Assembly (NCBI GenBank): GCA_030549205.1
Contig: JAUKTV010000006.1
Span: 824,501-888,500, forward strand
From: Apiosordaria backusii
Taxonomy: Eukaryota > Ascomycota > Sordariomycetes > Sordariales > Lasiosphaeriaceae
DNA length: 64,000 bases
Direction: 5' to 3'
A program made the position numbers and the translations under genes. Shown in pieces: positions 12,606-23,908 of the stretch; the stretch's first letter is position 1, and each line of letters begins with the position of its first letter. The notes beneath the pieces were generated by a model, which searched no databases, was not told where the DNA came from, and saw nothing but the letters and a program-made list of their open reading frames with translations.

Positions 12606-14132
12606 ATGCTCTCACTCTCCCATCTTCTCCTCCTCCTCCCTATCCTTCTCCTCTACCTCCTCGTCCGCCGAATCCTGACAACCCTCTTCTTCCACCCCCT
12701 GTCTTCCTTCTCTGGGCCTCTCTACCTCCGCCTAACCTCCGTCCCTCTATCCATCATATCCGTCCTCCGCCGCGAGCCCGAAGTGCTCCTCAGTCTCTCC
12801 AAGAAATACCCTCCCTCCACCCGCGCCATCCGCATCAGCCCCAACCTCCTCTTCTTCCCCCACACCTCGGCCCTCAAACCCATCTACTGGTCCCCTACCC
12901 ACAACCACAAGGGCTCCCTCTACGGCACCGGCGCCCTCGGTCCTACTTCCCTCTTCTCCACCATCTCCGCCGACGATCACAAAGCCCTCCGCAAATCTTT
13001 AGGTGGCTCCCAATGGAGCTTCTCCTACCTCAAAAATGAGCAAGAATCCCGCATCGACAACCTCGTCACCTTGTTAGTCACCCAGCTCTCCAATTTGAAC
13101 CCACAACATGTAGTCAAAATAGACGATAAGCTCGCCCAGTTCGCCGCAGACGTCATGACCCTCCTCACCTTTGGCAAACCCTGGGGCTTCATCGCCCACG
13201 ACCGCGACGAGAAGCGCCTCCTCGCCGCTTTTCGGGAAAGCCTCCCCTTTTTCGGGTTCGCGGCGCGGTGCACCAGCTTCAGGGAGCTGTTCCTCGCCTC
13301 CAGCCTCATGAGAAGCTTGCTGCTCCCAACATTGGACGACAAGACCGGAAGCGGGTACCTCGGCGCCCAAGCCAAACTCGCCATTGCTCAACGTGAGAGA
13401 GAACGAGAGTCACAGCTGGAAGAGGAAAACAGAGTCAAGGATTATCTCGACTACACCCTCGACGCGAGAGACAGCAAGGGAAATCCCTTGACCCAAGCAG
13501 AGAAGGAAGGGCAAGTCACGCTTTTGATCCAAGCGGGCGCTGACACCACTGGCACCGCGCTGGGGGCGACGCTGAGGTTCATGCTGCAGCATCCTGACTG
13601 CCTTGACAAAGCAAAGCAAGAAATTGCTACAGCGGAGGAAAAGGGTCTGCTGTCGACCCCGGTGTTGTACGAGGAGACAAAGCAGCATTTGCCCTATTTC
13701 GTCGGGTGCATCAAGGAAGGGCTGCGGCTCAACCCGCCCGCTCCAAATCTGTTCGGACGAGTCATTCTCGAGAAGGAAGGCGCAATGATTGACGGGGTGC
13801 ATGTCCCTCAGGGGGCGGAAGTGTGCAGTCAGTCGTACACCGTCGGGCGTGATCCCGAGTTGTACGGCCCGGACGCAGAAGCTTTCAAGCCCGAAAGGTG
13901 GCTGGGCGATGATGAGAAACACAAGGCCGAGATGGAGGCGGCCAGTTTTGTTTTCAGCATGGGACCGAGAATCTGTCTGGGAAAGGAGATTGCCATCATG
14001 GAGCTCTACAAAGTCTTGCCCGAGATTGTGAGAAGGTTTGACTTTGAGCTGGTCGAGGCGGGCAAGTATGTTGTTCTAGGGGGTGTCGCGCACAACAGGG
14101 GCTTCAAGGTCAGAGTGCGGCGCAGGACTTGA
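12606..14132 (+). CDS. Cytochrome P450 monooxygenase, microsomal type, intronless
   Basis: A single 508-residue frame with the full set of P450 marks: a Leu-rich N-terminal membrane anchor (residues about 3-25), the I-helix oxygen-binding motif AGADTT (about 309-314), the K-helix ExxR as EGLR (371-374), the PERF-type motif FKPERW, and the heme-binding loop FSMGPRICLG with the axial Cys near 457. The length is normal for fungal E-class P450s, which insert oxygen using electrons from a reductase at the ER membrane. The substrate cannot be read from the sequence; broadly similar fungal P450s act in secondary metabolism or detoxification. No intron is needed. It converges with the membrane protein gene downstream. 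Confidence 0.95.
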   Translation: MLSLSHLLLLLPILLLYLLVRRILTTLFFHPLSSFSGPLYLRLTSVPLSIISVLRREPEVLLSLSKKYPPSTRAIRISPNLLFFPHTSALKPIYWSPTHNHKGSLYGTGALGPTSLFSTISADDHKALRKSLGGSQWSFSYLKNEQESRIDNLVTLLVTQLSNLNPQHVVKIDDKLAQFAADVMTLLTFGKPWGFIAHDRDEKRLLAAFRESLPFFGFAARCTSFRELFLASSLMRSLLLPTLDDKTGSGYLGAQAKLAIAQRERERESQLEEENRVKDYLDYTLDARDSKGNPLTQAEKEGQVTLLIQAGADTTGTALGATLRFMLQHPDCLDKAKQEIATAEEKGLLSTPVLYEETKQHLPYFVGCIKEGLRLNPPAPNLFGRVILEKEGAMIDGVHVPQGAEVCSQSYTVGRDPELYGPDAEAFKPERWLGDDEKHKAEMEAASFVFSMGPRICLGKEIAIMELYKVLPEIVRRFDFELVEAGKYVVLGGVAHNRGFKVRVRRRT

Positions 14133-14441
14133 ATGGGGTTCGTATTGCTTGGTACTTCTCACCAGATCGGTAATGACAACGTAGTTGTGCTGTTTTGAAT
14201 GATAGTTCTATGTTCAGCCAGTAGCAAGTGCCACCGTGACCAAGCGCTATGAAGATAGGTATGTACAGAAAAATATACGGCCTGGGATGAGCATCTTCAG
14301 TCCCAGTAGATGACGGCTAATAAATACTAAGGGGTGCGACCACCGCAAGGCGGGGAAAACAGATGTGGAAATGGACAAAACGCTACTCCTGGGACGCCAA
14401 CGAGCAGCTGGTATCAAAGAACAGGGTTAGGCAAAGATGGC
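14133..14441. other. Short region between convergent genes
   Basis: The 3' ends of the P450 (plus) and the membrane protein (minus) face each other across about 310 bases. No gene or repeat is visible. Confidence 0.5.
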
Positions 14442-15480
14442 TTAGAAACGCGCCATGGTGCCCTTCTGTGTCCTCGCCACCATTCTCCGGTGAGATTCCC
14501 TAAAGTTGTACCGCGCATATGTTCCCATGCCGTAAGCAGCCACGCCAATGACAAGCCAGATGCTCGTGATGATGAGACCAATAGGGAAAATCAGCAGTTG
14601 CACACCGGGAAGCACAAAGGCAGTGGTGCCATTCTTGAGGCGATCGACTTCTTGCTCCACGGCGAGCTCGGCCAAGCGGAAATTGCTCATGACAACTGAC
14701 TGAGAAAAGACTCCGGAGACAAAGGCGGCCTCGTTCACCGACACATTGGTGCTCACGGTTTGGCCCCCGCCGTTGGTAGCAGACAGCGTGACGATAGGCA
14801 TAACCAGTGCTTGTAACTGGGCCCTGTTCACTGAGTTAGCCTCATGTATCTCTCGAGAGTGGCCGGATCTTGGGCATTGCTTACATGGCCATCTCGTCCT
14901 CCATGGCATCATTGTTGATCTGGCCAACAAACAGGAACGACCGCAGAAGTCGCAAGTTCCCTTCACCGGCTGGCTCTGGACCTCCTGGAGCGACACCATT
15001 CTTCATGGCGACCGAGGCGCCGTTGTAACTTAATGAAACGTTGATTTTCTCCTGCGGGATCCCTTGAAAGTCGCCTGTTGGCTCGCTGATTTGGAATAGC
15101 CTCAAGTCGGCCTCGAATGTGCCTGTGCTGTTGTTGAGGACGGGAAGGTTGTAGCAGATGCATGCGCCTGATGGATTCGACGCCACGTTCAGAGTTGAGA
15201 GGGATTCTCTGCATGCTTGGTTGACTGCATCGTTCCACGCCTCCATGTCGATGGTTCCATCTGAATTCAGCGGTGTGTTGCTGCCAATGCCCGTCGATAA
15301 CGCTGGGGCTTGCCTAATCTCCATGTATCCCCGCGCCATGATGTTTGCTTTTGCGATTTCTTGTAACCTCCTCTCGACCGATGGGCTTCCCTTCATCATA
15401 CCCTCGGCCACCATGTCGCCAATACCAGCCTGAGCCCCCATGGCCAGGAGCGAGGCCACAAATGTCCTTTGCCAGATCAT
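14442..15480 (-). CDS. Secreted/type I single-pass membrane protein, unknown function
   Basis: Exons 14885-15480 and 14442-14823, joined across a 61-base intron (GTAAGC...GAACAG), give 325 residues. The N-terminus is a signal peptide (about residues 1-18, ending in AQA). The lumenal part carries possible N-glycosylation sites (NNST, NVS, NGT) and four or so Cys including CIC. Near the C-terminus is one strong hydrophobic segment (VLPGVQLLIFPIGLIITSIW then VIGVAAYGMG) followed by a basic tail with RRM and KGTMARF. This predicts a type I membrane protein with a short cytosolic tail. I do not recognise the family; it looks fungal-specific. Splicing joins the reading frames exactly and both halves are coherent, so the gene is well supported even though its role is unknown. 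Confidence 0.85.
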
Positions 15481-17458
15481 TGTCGTTTTGTGTATTATTT
15501 AATGAGCGTCGGTCCGTCGTCCCAGTATTACTTGCTTTACTTGCTTCGTATTCGTTCGTCCGGCGTCGAGTCGGATCGGGGTATTCGTCAAATGCTGATC
15601 GTAGGTAGTCAAAGAGAGTGGTCGAAGAGAAAGCGGGACCTGCCCAGTCAAGGGAAGGAAAGTCACGGTGGATGTTTCCTAACCAAGTCCAAAGATCATC
15701 ACCAAAAAGAGAGTGAAGGTGAGGAAAGAGAAGGAAAAAGGGGAATCAAGAGAAACGGAAAGTTGACAAAGCCTACGCAAGGGGCGAGACCAAGGGATTA
15801 AACGACGGGGAGCAGGGGAGCGGAAACGACAGACAGCCCAAGTGGGTATCAAAATGCAACGTCGATCAAGATCAGCCAGGATCTTCGAGAATGACCTGAG
15901 CAGTGGGCTGTCGAGACAAGGGAGAGACTAAAAAAAAAAAAAAAATGAAAGACTAGGGAGAGAACCTAGGGAGAAGGAAGGCGTGGCATCGCCCTGGAAA
16001 GAAGGGGATGTTTCCATATTATCGGGGGAGAGTAGCATGTTGAGGCTCTCTTGGGAAAGGGCTGGATGTGATGCCTGTGCGATTCGTGTCGGATCGACGT
16101 TGATGGAACAGTGTCCGTCAGAGGAGGTCGGGATGTGCGGCACCACCTGTTCCACATTGCCCCGCGATTGGGCCATGCACGGCCCTCGGCCAGGGTCTGG
16201 GGAAGGGCAAGCGAGAAGTCGCTGTGCAATATCAAGTCGACATTGGACGGCCACCGCGGGCCTGTGACATTGTATCGGATGATTTGCGAGCTTGTGCGAT
16301 GGATATTAAAACGGGCAACGGAACTCCTGACCTGTCGACCTGTGGATGACGGTCAGTTACACGACGTAAAAATGGCTGACCTTACATACTGTGGTAGCTC
16401 GAAATTGCAGCGTTCCCCTCGAGGGGCATTCCCCACCAACGGTTTGGCTTGGCCCGACGTTTTCTGCGACACCTGGCATGCGACAGCCCAGGGGTCAGCA
16501 CTCTGCGATAGCCACAAGCAGCCGATTGGTTGGGAGTCTTGAAACACACAATGGCTTTCTTTTTTTTCTTTGACGCTGCGAAACTCGACGCGAGTTCAAT
16601 GGTTGGGCAGCAAAACGCCCGTTTTTACGCGCCAAACACACTTGATCCAATCAGCATGCTTTGAGCTCCGCATTTTCCCGCCATGAGCCGCGGTCGCATT
16701 CTCTCGGCTGACAGTGCCGCTGGGCGCTAAAGACCTGCAGCGCTTATTGTTCCATTTTTGTTGAATATCTTATCTGTACGGAGCATAACCGTCTTAATTA
16801 AACCTTCCTTTTATCACATGAACAACCTAAATGCACGTGAGGCGTCGTGACGTATGTATAAAGTACTTGCAGTGTAATGAAGTCCCTCAGCTTCAATTTG
16901 TCTTGTCTCATTTCGACTTGATCTTAGAGATGTGATGCCGATTTACTACCAACTTTTCGCATCTAATGAGATTATCCATCCTTGATATCACAGGAGTTTT
17001 CCCCATGTTTGTGGGAGATTACCAACTGGCACTATTTGCGTACCGAAGCTCAAAATTGCAAGGTGTTTGTTGACTGGAATTTCTAGCGGCGGAAAGGGGG
17101 TTCTCTGCCCCAATCTTTTAACACCAAAATCCACAAACGTACCTACCTAAGTTCTCCCTTGAACCGCCATGCAATATCTTCCCATACTCCTGAAAGAATA
17201 TTCTAAGCGGCAGATGTAAAGCAATAGGACGCGATTGTTATGGGAAACAGTTGAGTGTATTCGTCATCGGTCATCGGAGGTCCGATAGCCCAGTGGTTAG
17301 CCCCTGAGCCCCCTGTATTTAACGGGACTTCCTCTCTTTCCTTCTCTCCCTACCAGTCAATTCCAATATTATTCGACCTCATGCCTGAATCCAGCCGTGA
17401 GCCCGTAACGGCGATAGCTTCTAGCAAATCTTGCCATCCCTGTCGACGTGAACAGTAG
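15481..17458. other. Intergenic region, no gene seen
   Basis: Holds a purine-rich stretch (about 15600-15760), a 16-base poly-A run near 15930 and several short overlapping frames with no domain-like sequence. The purine-rich part lies in the upstream region of the minus-strand membrane protein gene, read as a pyrimidine-rich leader on that strand. Confidence 0.45.
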
Positions 17459-18122
17459 TTATGAGCTGGCCCTCATCATCATATAGCTGTGCGGTAACAT
17501 GTTCCGGCGCCTCGCTGTTGCTCCCACCTGAGTGCCAGGCCATTCCGCCCCTGGATACACACTGTTAGCTTTTCCAGGGCTTGCCGTTGCATTCCACGCG
17601 GCTGTTCGACCTCCATACCGAGTAACGGGAACGTTCTTGATCACAATGCTAGTTATCGGTCTCGGTCCAGTCCATCTCTTGGCATATTCGAGCACGGCAC
17701 CAGTGGCCTTACGGTCTCTTCTTGTCGGAATAGTGAAGTCAACATTGACCTTCCGTTCCCGTCCCCCTTGCGCATTGATGGAATTGTCTTGTCCTGCAGC
17801 CTGGCCGACATGGAGGGCGGATTCATCAGGCGGGGGACAGGACTGCGGTACGTGATAGACATCGATGGTACCATAGGGCCCTGGTTCTTGGGAGTACAAG
17901 GCAGCGTCTGTCGCCAAATCAGGGTATCCTCCCCGTATCTCCGCGGTTTTTTGAGGGTGCATCAAATTGGTCTTCAGAAACTATTGCAATGGCGCTGCCG
18001 AAAGGCTGTTGGTGAAAAGCTAGCATGGGGACCTTGGTGAGAGTGAAGGGCAACGGCCGCCGGAGTATTGGTGTCTGAAGGAACGAGGAATGCCCGGGAA
18101 GTGAAGATTCAGAACAGTTCAT
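17459..18122 (-). CDS. Hypothetical protein, doubtful two-exon model
   Basis: Two frames on the minus strand look coding but are out of phase. They can be joined by a 52-base intron (GTCCCC...GCAATAG, 17981-18032) into exons 18033-18122 and 17459-17980, giving 203 residues starting MNCSESS. The protein is hydrophilic with a Cys-Pro-rich middle and a basic C-terminus; there is no signal peptide, membrane segment or known motif. The donor GTCCCC is not a strong fungal donor. Alternatives are a pseudogene with a frameshift near an A6 run in the same place, or no gene at all. Confidence 0.3.
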
Positions 18123-18504
18123 GACGAGAATGGGGGGACTTCCACCTTAAATAGCGGGATTTTCAGTTTAAGGTAAGCTCTGGTATCTTCCAGAGTCTCA
18201 GTATTTTATCAAACTCGAGCTCAGTACGAGTAGCTGCCTGCCCATCCAGTCCAGTGGCTCAAGATAAGGTACCTACAACCCTTCAGGATCACGAAGGTTA
18301 TTGGGGGACCGGCCAAGGCCAGATAGCAAGGGGAGTGGTCAACAATAAAATAGCCTGGAATAGCTAGAAACCCGGTGTTTTATTGTGAGGCTGGCCCGAA
18401 GCGTGTGTTGTTACTTAACAGAAGATATTAGCCTGAGCGTCGAAAGCGGTGGAAGCTGCCTCGCGAAGTACACCAGGGTGGGCAATGAGCCAAGCTGAGC
18501 TAAG

Positions 18505-18566
18505 CCAAAAGGACTTCCTTGCCTACAGGAAAGGCAAGGCTAAGGGTATATTACTCTCCACACACC
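18505..18566 (+). repeat. Left direct repeat flanking the tRNA-like element
   Basis: About 60 bases starting ccaaaagg and containing caaggctaagggta and tattactctccaca. A second copy lies at about 18747-18805 in the same orientation, with a few small gaps and mostly C/T differences. Confidence 0.6.
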
Positions 18567-18635
18567 CCCAGGTCTATATATGTAATAAGGTATAGCAATA
18601 CAAATCTACATTTTTTATCTTTTTTATCTTCATAA

Positions 18636-18737
18636 AGAACCAGTCGGACCTTGATTCGAACCTGTACCTATAGTGTAGGAAGTTGTAAGCGCAACGGAAT
18701 ATGGCAAGCTTGACCACTGCGTCACCCAGGCTCATAA
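18636..18737 (-). other. tRNA-like sequence with A-box and B-box, degenerate
   Basis: On the minus strand, TGACGCAGTGGTC resembles the A-box/D-arm of a tRNA and GGTTCGAATC the B-box/T-loop, about 55 bases apart. The T-arm and acceptor arm pair poorly: I find only about five of seven acceptor pairs, one of them a wobble. It is therefore not a functional tRNA. It is more likely a RIP-damaged tRNA relic or the head of a SINE. It lies between two roughly 60-bp direct repeats. Confidence 0.45.
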
Positions 18738-18746
18738 TTGTTATAC

Positions 18747-18805
18747 CAAAAGGGCATCTTTTCTTACAGGCAAGGCTAAGGGTAGGTATATTACCCTCCA
18801 CAAAA
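18747..18805 (+). repeat. Right direct repeat flanking the tRNA-like element
   Basis: Second copy of the repeat at 18505-18566, sharing ccaaaagg, gcaaggctaagggta and tattaccctccaca. The two copies are about 240 bases apart. Confidence 0.6.
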
Positions 18806-19431
18806 CAGAACTGCTAATTACATGTAGAATATCCAGCAGATGGGTTGTGACCAAAACACCTGCCCTGGGCTTGTGTGTACCTGAGCCTCCGAAAGTAACA
18901 TATCTCTTTGCCTTAAGGTTGCTAGATGTATCTTGGCTGTTACCAAGTGATTGCATCTTTACTATTGCTAACAAGGACAATCAAAAGATAAGGAGTAATC
19001 GTTAAATATATACAATAAGACGGTCGCAAGGCTGGGGAACTGACGGAAGCCCAGATCAACCTCCTAGCTTTATGCCAAGTCTTAAAAGCCATGTATCTGA
19101 AAGTGTCGGACCGCGAGGCTACCTAGATAACCTGGAACCTGAACATCGAGGTGTTTATAATCTTTCTGATTAAAATGTGCGGTTCACTTTCTCCTCTGCT
19201 ACCACACATAATAGATAAACCCCTGACTAAACCTGAAATCTTCTGGAAAGTATGTAGGTAATCACTCTTCCCTGAATGTCATACAGCCACACAATTAGGT
19301 GCCGCGGTGTATCGCCATGTACTCTTAGTCGCCAATCTAGAAATGAAGGCATATGTTCTCCACTCACCTTGCCTCCTAGCACACCCAGCGGCCTCCCATA
19401 AGATCGATCTTGGCCCCTCCCAGGAGATTTC

Positions 19432-20361
19432 CTACCAATCCACAAAGTAATAGATGCCATCCAACAACGCACTCCCACCAACAGTAGCATGATCCTGCCC
19501 AGCATACTCCTTTAACACGACATCCCGCATCTTCCCACTCCCAACGAGCCTATCGTACAGCTCATGGGACCACTTACCTGGTCCAAATCGCTGCAGAAGT
19601 GTCTTTCTCTGCTGAAACTGCGCCTCGGTCTGCGTCCTCCTTCTTAGGGGATAATCTTCAAGTTCACCATAACCAATAAACACAGCGGGCCTCGTCCCAT
19701 TTTCTTGACCAAAATCCACCTCGCCCGGAATCCCCATTCCGTCTCCCAACCGCTTCGTCACGTCCTCGATTATCGTCCCGTTCCTTAAGGTCAATGACGG
19801 GCTCGCCGCGATAAACGTATCAAACATGTCTGGCCTAGTAATCAGCGCGTACGTGACAAATAGTCCACCGCTCGAGTGGCCGTATAAAGCGTCTCTTGTG
19901 AAGTTGACACCAGGAAAGACAGTGCGCCGCACCCACGGCCGCAAGCTCGCGTCGATGAAATCGATAAACGCGTCCGCGCCCCAGGGAACAGGCTCCCCCG
20001 GGATGGGCGCCCCGAAGTCGATGCTCCGCTGGGTAAGAGCATAGACGTTATCCGTCAGGGCGTACCCGACCCCGACCACGAGAGAATCGGGCAGGGAGGA
20101 GTCGACGGGCTTGCGGCGCTTGAAGGCCTCGGCGGCGGTCATGCCCAGGGCGTTGCCGTCTAGGACGTACAATGTTAGGGCGGTTTTGTTGGTGATCTCC
20201 GTGGTTGGGAGGTTCGGCGGGCCCCATTCGAAGGGGTACGAGAGGGAGATTTGGTAGGTAACATTCGAGGAGGAGGATGTAGCGTTGTAGAAGACCGTGT
20301 TAGGGAAGAGGGTTGCTGGGAGTGGTGGGAAGGGCGTGAACGTCCATGGGATTGTGGCCAT
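19432..20361 (-). CDS. Alpha/beta-hydrolase, esterase-D/siderophore-esterase-like
   Basis: A single exon of 309 residues from the ATG at 20361 to a TAG at 19432. The nucleophile elbow is GHSSGG (residues 161-166, Ser163 as nucleophile), with an acidic residue likely in the GYGELEDYP region and the catalytic His in GQDHATVGG near the C-terminus. The pattern LYVLDGNALG early on and the overall layout match the esterase D / Fes-type family (PF00756), which in fungi includes enzymes that open siderophore esters in the cytosol. No signal peptide is obvious. The length is normal. The family call is solid; the siderophore role is inference from the family and not shown by neighbours, since no iron-uptake gene is in the window. 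Confidence 0.85.
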   Translation of the reverse strand: MATIPWTFTPFPPLPATLFPNTVFYNATSSSSNVTYQISLSYPFEWGPPNLPTTEITNKTALTLYVLDGNALGMTAAEAFKRRKPVDSSLPDSLVVGVGYALTDNVYALTQRSIDFGAPIPGEPVPWGADAFIDFIDASLRPWVRRTVFPGVNFTRDALYGHSSGGLFVTYALITRPDMFDTFIAASPSLTLRNGTIIEDVTKRLGDGMGIPGEVDFGQENGTRPAVFIGYGELEDYPLRRRTQTEAQFQQRKTLLQRFGPGKWSHELYDRLVGSGKMRDVVLKEYAGQDHATVGGSALLDGIYYFVDW

Positions 20362-22078
20362 TGTGGTGCCTTTGATGTTAGGTCTAGCTGCAAGGCGAGT
20401 CGGGGAGTAAGTTTTGGTTGAAGAGACCTGATGTAGGAGGGACTCGAGCCAACAGTTATTCTCCCGCTGTGATGATGCCTAAGATACTTCCTCTCGCGAA
20501 CAAACGTTGGTGGAGGAGTGTGACGAATGCTTGCATTGCGGGGTGGTGCTCGATATTTCCCAGCTTGTCGTAGTCTCGGCAAAGCTCAACCCGAGGAGCT
20601 GCTTTCAGCTTCCACCTTCTGCCCTCGGCCGACTCGGTGACAATACAGAGTAAAAACACGAACCTGAAAACGTGGAACAAAGCATCACGTTACCTTACCT
20701 CAAAATTTAACTTCTTCAGCCACCTCAAAGTTCCCACAATCGGGGAAAAGGTTTCGGTCACGACCTAGGCCTGTGCCTGGTTGAATTACGCCACCTGGAC
20801 TGCGCCAGTATCAGACCATCAACTGGAACTGTTATTTTAGAAGATTGCACAGCTGAACAGTTTAAACCTCAACAAACTACCTACCTTAGTAGCAGTGAGC
20901 AGATAATAAACAAAATGTAGGCAGTTATACAACTCTGACAAGTTATCCATTACCCCGCTGATCGTACCCCTCTACCAGATCCTGGATACCTACCTTGGTA
21001 CCCAGCTCAGCCATGGCCAACAGTGATAAAATAAGATAAGATAAGGGACATCCAAAATCCAATCTGCCTAAAATGCTCAAGCCATTTCGACCAATATTAA
21101 AGGGCTTGTTTCTCTAAACCATTGAAAATTCTCCGGCCGTTTGCGGAGAGAGGACGTCCTTGTTGATTCATCCAAATTGCACACCACTCTACGAAGGTGA
21201 GCTAGGTACCCACTCTTCCGTGTCCTTCTCAGCCTGAGCCCAGCTCGCGTCTGCATACGGTATCAAGAATTTGCTGAACGATCAGGATGTAGACTCGGCA
21301 ACGGAGCACTTACCACTGCTTACGTGAGGTAGCTAGGACGTTCGGGTGCCGCCAGTCTCGGGGTTTGTTCGAAATCAGTGTCATCCTCCAAGAACACCTT
21401 CAGGTGCTTGCTTACCTAACTTGCATTCTCTATAGACAATCCGATGTACTGATACCCGACATTCATAAGGACATAATGTCATGCAGCGGTTGACCAAGGC
21501 CAAGAACGGCAGCACTTTGTCCCTCCGTGAGTTGGCTCGGCAAATTGGTCATATAGAACTTACCATTAAGCTTCGACTTCTTATTGATCACCAGGGTTAT
21601 CTGAGCCGAGCATACAGCCGCCCGAGTCATGGAGACCACAGCCGGTGATCACCACAATGGCCGAAACTGGCCATGATGAGGGACCTATCAGGAGACGTTT
21701 GTGTTCTTTACTGCCGAGATCTCATCGCCCGCTTACATCGTCTTCAAAAACAGACTCTGGGGAATGCATGACACCTCAGGGGTTCTCCCGGTTAAATCAA
21801 CACCATATAGAATTCTCTCCTGATTGGGTTCCTTGACTTCTCTGTTCAAGTCAGCGGCAAAGCCACGAATGCGCTCAACCGCCATAGGCCACCGGCAACG
21901 TGGTAGCGGGGGAAGGGAAGTGCAAGTCAATATGATCCGCGCGGGGAAGAGCCCGGGGTACAGACCGGGGCAGATGAGCCTCTTTGTCGATATATAGTTC
22001 ATGACCCGTTTCTCGACTGCTAACCTGAACATCGACAACACTGCGTAAGGTCTTCTCCCGCTAGGCAAGATCATCACC
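20362..22078. other. Intergenic region upstream of two divergent genes
   Basis: Lies between the starts of the minus-strand hydrolase and the plus-strand CE1 esterase. Small frames only. Several ctacctacctt-type words and a repeated gataagataagata stretch near 21030 could be GATA-factor sites, but nothing more can be claimed. Confidence 0.45.
21991..21996 (+). promoter_or_regulatory. TATA box of the CE1 esterase gene
   Basis: TATATA lies 83 bases before the ATG at 22079, a normal spacing. Confidence 0.4.
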
Positions 22079-23022
22079 ATGAAGTTCTTCGGCCAGCTCA
22101 CGACGGCCCTTGCCCTCTTGGGCAACGCCGCGGCCCAGAGTCTCACGCGCGTGAACAACTTCGGCGCCAACCCGTCCAACGCGAAGATGTTCATCTATGT
22201 TCCCAGGAATCTTGCCGCAAATCCTCCCATCATCGTTGCTATTCATTACTGCACGGGAACAGCCCAGGCCTACTTCACCGGTTCTCCCTACAAACAACTT
22301 GCCGACCAAAAGGGCTTCATCGTCATCTATCCCGAGTCTCCCTACAGCGGCACCTGCTGGGACGTCTCGTCGCGCGCCACGCTTACCCACGAGGGTGGTG
22401 GTAACAGCAATGCCATTGCCAACATGGTCAAGTACACGCTTCAACAGTACAACGGTGACCCGACAAAGGTGTTCGTGACTGGTACCTCGTCTGGCGGCAT
22501 GATGACGGTCAGTTTTTCTTTCTCCACACTACTTCGTACCTTTCTTACTGACCTGGCGTGAAACAACAGAACGTCATGGCTGCTACCTACCCCGACCTTT
22601 TCGCCGCAGGCATCGTCTACTCCGGAACAGCAGCAGGCTGCTTCTACTCCCAGTCCGGCGGCACCAACGCCTGGAACTCTTCTTGCGCCAACGGTCAGGC
22701 TCGCGGTACTCCACAGGTCTGGGCCAAGATGGTCTTTGACATGTATCCCGGCTATGAAGGACCGCGCCCGAAGATGCAAATCTACCATGGCTCCGCCGAC
22801 TCGACTCTCAACCAGAACAACTACAACGAGACTATCAAGCAGTGGTCGGGCGTTTTCGGATTCGATCCAGCGAAACCCGATGTCACTCAGGCGAACGCCC
22901 CGCAAAGCAGGTACACCACTTACTCGTGGGGTAATGGGCAGCTGGTCGGCGTCTATGCGCAGGGTGTCGGACACTCGGTGCCGATGAGGGGAGCAGATGA
23001 TATGAAGTTCTTTGGTCTCTAG
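22079..23022 (+). CDS. Secreted carbohydrate esterase, CE1 acetylxylan/feruloyl esterase type
   Basis: Exons 22079-22507 and 22570-23022 with a 62-base intron (GTCAGT...CAACAG) give 293 residues. Residues 1-19 are a signal peptide. The mature enzyme shows the poly(3-hydroxybutyrate)-depolymerase-like esterase fold: HYCTGT near the oxyanion hole, nucleophile elbow GTSSGG (Ser137), acid residue in YHGSAD (Asp220) and catalytic His in GVGHSVP (His278). The intron falls right after GGMMT, next to the nucleophile elbow. These enzymes remove acetyl or feruloyl groups from xylan outside the cell and help xylanases and cellulases. No cellulose-binding module is attached. Whether acetyl or feruloyl esters are the main substrate cannot be told from the sequence. 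Confidence 0.93.
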
Positions 23023-23908
23023 AGGGAAATGACGCAAACAATGACAGCTGGCGGTGATTGTAAACTCATGAAACAAGCCGCTGAAACGTGGGGTATCGTC
23101 CGATGTAAATACACACTGTAGTTTCGAGCCTCGAGTTTCCGAGGCCCCAAACCTGAGCAACTGTTTAGTTTGAGAATCGAGACAACGTACTACGTGAAAT
23201 TGCTGTCAATCAACTGCCGTTTTACTTTGTGTCATACAACCTGGGCTATCTTGCACTCACAAAGTCTACGTTGTCCGTGGCGCGGGAATGAAACTTTGGG
23301 GCTACTAGTATATTCAGGGGTAACACTGCCCATCAAAAGAGTGACCCTACTATTCTAACAGCTTCCAGGCTCGTGCTCAATTGTAACGATTGCATTTCAT
23401 CTACACCTTCCGTTCAGCTAGCTGAACAATTTTAACAATCACGGGCGCCTCGGTAGAGGTATACACGTTTCTACGACTCAGTACCTAGGTCTCGGTGTTA
23501 CAGGTGTTGCAAGTCTAGGTCGTTGGTGCTTCATACAGCGTGACATGAAGAATTTGCCACTGGAGGAGATAGGTGCTGAGAGGTGTTTTGGAAGTACGAT
23601 AATATCGATATGTTGTTGATGGTGAAATCGGACATGGACAGTGTAACCATTCGCAGAAACTGATAAATGTAGATTGAGGATGCCCACAATGAGTGCCCAA
23701 CGGTATTCTCTGCAATCAACTTTCAACACGCGCAAGCATCAACAACCTGCTCTAAGAAGCAAACTTCAGCATCAGAGCTTGACAAGACTGATCCGCATTC
23801 TTTTTGTCACTTGTGCAGTCCGCATACCAAGTTCATCGGTTACCTACCTCCCTATTTCACCCATCCACCACCTATCACTTCACCGTATTAACGGCACTAA
23901 AATTCACA
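23023..23908. other. Intergenic region, no gene seen
   Basis: Only short overlapping frames. The last 90 bases are pyrimidine-rich, fitting a leader for the gene at 23909. Confidence 0.45.

Larger units (their letters stand above)
18123..19431. other. Intergenic region carrying a tRNA-like element
   Basis: Apart from the tRNA-like stretch and its flanking direct repeats (listed separately) no gene is visible. The sequence is moderately AT-rich with short frames only. Confidence 0.45.

Noticed and set aside
17279..17330. A tRNA-like A-box (tagcccagtggttagcc)
   Set aside because: No B-box at a suitable distance and no cloverleaf pairing.
22441..23160. A 239-codon minus-strand frame
   Set aside because: Antisense to exon 2 of the CE1 esterase; no domain-like content.
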